A DNA stretch of 64,000 nt from NCBI RefSeq assembly GCF_003075435.1, contig NZ_QCZJ01000015.1:62001-126000 (forward strand), given 5' to 3'. Shown piece by piece: positions 62,451 to 64,000 of this stretch (position 1 is the first letter of the stretch; each line of letters starts with the position of its first letter). Position numbers and translations under genes: made by a program. The notes under the pieces are model-generated. The model saw only the letters and a list, made by a program, of their open reading frames with translations. It searched no databases and had not been told where the DNA came from. Source of the DNA: Terrimonas sp. GTDB lineage: Bacteria > Bacteroidota > Bacteroidia > Chitinophagales > Chitinophagaceae.

Positions 62451-64000
62451 TTAAAAATTAATGCTCAAACCAAAGGTGTAAGAACGCATGGCCGGATATG
62501 CATTAAAATCAAGTCCAGCTCCTGCATTGGCTCCCTGTCCGCCATTGGCTGTTCCTGCGCCCGAAGTGCCGCTGGTTGTTGTTTCATACCCTTTGGTATC
62601 AACTTCAGGATCCCATCCGGAATACTTTGTGAAAGTGAGCAGATTTTCAACCATTACATAAAAGCGAACAGAGTTAAATGCCCTGGATATATTTTTAAGT
62701 GTATAACCTAATGTAATATTCCTTATCCGCATAAATGAAGCGCTCTCAATAAAATGAGAATTAATATAACCACCACTTTTCATATAATAAAAGCCATTTC
62801 TCGGAATATCTGTATTGGTATTTGCCGGCGTCCACCTGTTCAACGCATCTGTAGTACGGTTCCATTCAAGGTTCATGCGAGACATATTCAACAAATCATT
62901 ACCTACAGAACCATGTAAGAAAATACTCAGATCAAAATTGTTATAGTTGAATGTGTTGGTTAAACCATAAATGAATGCAGGATTTGCAGAGCCGATGATG
63001 GTACGATCGTAAGAATCAATTTTGCCATCTGGTTTTCCTTCAGGTCCTGAAATATCTGCAAACTTAGGATCTCCTGCTACCGAACCGGGCTGTGGGGCAT
63101 AGGTTTCTCCCTGCTGTATTACACCCGCATATACATAACCAAATAAAGATCCGAGCGATTCTCCTTCACGAATAACAGCAAACTGTTCTTCAGATACTGT
63201 TCCCATAGGTTTGGAAGATGTAAGGTAAATATCCTTTCCGCCTATATCAAGTACTTTATTCCTGTTGAAAGCTATATTAAACTTGGTATCCCAACTGAAG
63301 TTTTTGCTATTGATATTTTTAGATGAAATTTCAAATTCAACACCTTTGTTTTCAATAGAACCTAAATTAACCTGACCGGAGGTAAAACCAGAATACAAGG
63401 GGAAGCTTTTATTAATAAGCAGGTCGCTTGTTCTTTTATAATATGCGTCAACAGTTACCATCAGGCGCGAATCAAAAAATCCCATATCCAACCCTGCATT
63501 ATACTGAGAGGTAGTTTCCCATTTAAGCGCGGAGTTTTCCGGTGAACCCTGGTTTAAGTGTGTGCCTGCAGTATTGGTGCTGCCATCTAATGTTAAATGG
63601 GTTGTTGCCATTAATGCATAAGAAGCATAGTTACCAATCTGGTCGTTACCGGTGCGGCCATAACCAAGCCGGAGTTTTAATGTGGAGAAAAGATCCAGGT
63701 TCCTTATGAAATCTTCTTTATCCATTCTCCACGCGAAAGCGCCGGATGGAAAATATCCCCACTTATGGTCGGTACCGAAGCGGGAAGAACCATCACGCCT
63801 TACCGTAGCGGTAAACAAGTATTTGTCTTTATATCCATAATTCAATCTTCCGAAAAAAGATATTAAAAGACTCTCCTGCCTGTAATAATTGGTGTTGGTT
63901 ATAGTTGAAGCGGCATCTAAATTATTAAAGCTGAAAAGATCAGTGGAAAATCCTTTTACAGAAAGCGACCTGTAGCTGAAACCTGTTTTCTCATACGCGT
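62451..64000 (-). CDS. SusC/RagA TonB-dependent receptor, N-terminal part outside the window
   Basis: The reading frame is open from the stop at 62451 to the window edge, about 516 codons, although a TTG at 63845 could look like a start. It is the C-terminal half of the barrel: 'LNYGYKDKYLFTATVRRDGSSRFG', 'KLRLGYGRTGNDQIGNYASY', 'VNLGSIENKGVEFEISSKNI', 'NITLGYTLKNISRAFNSVRFYVMVENLLTFTKY' (given by NITLGYTL and ENLLTFTKY) and the outer-membrane terminal strand 'RSYTFGLSINF'. It is upstream of a SusD gene, so the two form a glycan or nutrient import pair. Confidence 0.93.
   Translation of the reverse strand, partial: AYEKTGFSYRSLSVKGFSTDLFSFNNLDAASTITNTNYYRQESLLISFFGRLNYGYKDKYLFTATVRRDGSSRFGTDHKWGYFPSGAFAWRMDKEDFIRNLDLFSTLKLRLGYGRTGNDQIGNYASYALMATTHLTLDGSTNTAGTHLNQGSPENSALKWETTSQYNAGLDMGFFDSRLMVTVDAYYKRTSDLLINKSFPLYSGFTSGQVNLGSIENKGVEFEISSKNINSKNFSWDTKFNIAFNRNKVLDIGGKDIYLTSSKPMGTVSEEQFAVIREGESLGSLFGYVYAGVIQQGETYAPQPGSVAGDPKFADISGPEGKPDGKIDSYDRTIIGSANPAFIYGLTNTFNYNNFDLSIFLHGSVGNDLLNMSRMNLEWNRTTDALNRWTPANTNTDIPRNGFYYMKSGGYINSHFIESASFMRIRNITLGYTLKNISRAFNSVRFYVMVENLLTFTKYSGWDPEVDTKGYETTTSGTSGAGTANGGQGANAGAGLDFNAYPAMRSYTFGLSINF

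Overview
The window looks like chromosome of a Bacteroidota bacterium, most likely family Chitinophagaceae. The support is two SusC/SusD receptor pairs (one with an ECF sigma/FecR switch and an STN-domain receptor), a type IX secretion C-terminal signal, a Bacteroidota-type arginine pathway with an N-acyl-ornithine carbamoyltransferase, a small THX ribosomal protein, a geranylgeranylglyceryl-phosphate-synthase-family gene, and a TTTG/TAnnTTTG promoter in front of HU. Species-level assignment is not possible from the sequence alone. No rRNA, tRNA, CRISPR array, prophage or complete insertion sequence was seen.

Layout. 1-1640: sigma-factor tail, three small membrane or secreted proteins and an Hsp20 chaperone. 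1680-5145: DUF3052, a HAD phosphatase, a HipA-like kinase overlapping a DUF3037 gene, and a Tat-type TIM-barrel protein. 5235-9090 (minus): SF1 helicase, a small protein, and a secreted double-PA14-like T9SS protein. 9515-14477: DUF4286, HU, THX, PdxH, SNF2 helicase. 14478-17725: a fluoride-resistance locus, with a fluoride riboswitch followed by a CLC-F antiporter, DUF190, a CrcB/Fluc channel and a universal stress protein. 17739-25157: UMP kinase, a TPR histidine kinase with its NarL-type regulator, and a very large repeat lipoprotein. 25367-34772: an orphan GH24 lysozyme, argH, a Cys/Met PLP enzyme, two overlapping serine hydrolases (class A and class C beta-lactamase folds), an S9 peptidase and a small secreted protein. 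34961-41717 (minus): sigma, FecR, SusC, SusD. 41868-49461 (minus): the arginine cluster GNAT-argG-cupin-argC-argD-argF'-argB-argE. 49815-54308: GGGPS-like enzyme and class II ribonucleotide reductase. 54495-58911: lipoproteins, an outer-membrane barrel, a decayed copy of its 3' end, and a YcxB-like protein. 58980-64000 (minus): arylsulfotransferase-like protein, SusD and a SusC running off the window.

Functional units. The fluoride locus is one compact transcription unit in which the riboswitch probably controls two unrelated fluoride exporters plus two accessory genes. The arginine cluster with the distant argH supplies most steps from glutamate to arginine by the acylated-citrulline route. 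The ECF/FecR/SusCD block is a standard substrate-sensing import unit.

Most unusual is the non-coding layer. A ~140-150 nt inverted-repeat element occurs twice (31796-31933 and 60621-60773) with four compensatory base-pair changes, so a folded structure appears to be under selection. Short arrays with a strict 7-nt period occur at seven places, one of them inside argF', where it appears to have added seven residues in frame. A symmetric nested inverted repeat lies just upstream of the fluoride locus. A 42-residue open frame ending in clustered Arg codons lies upstream of the arginine cluster.
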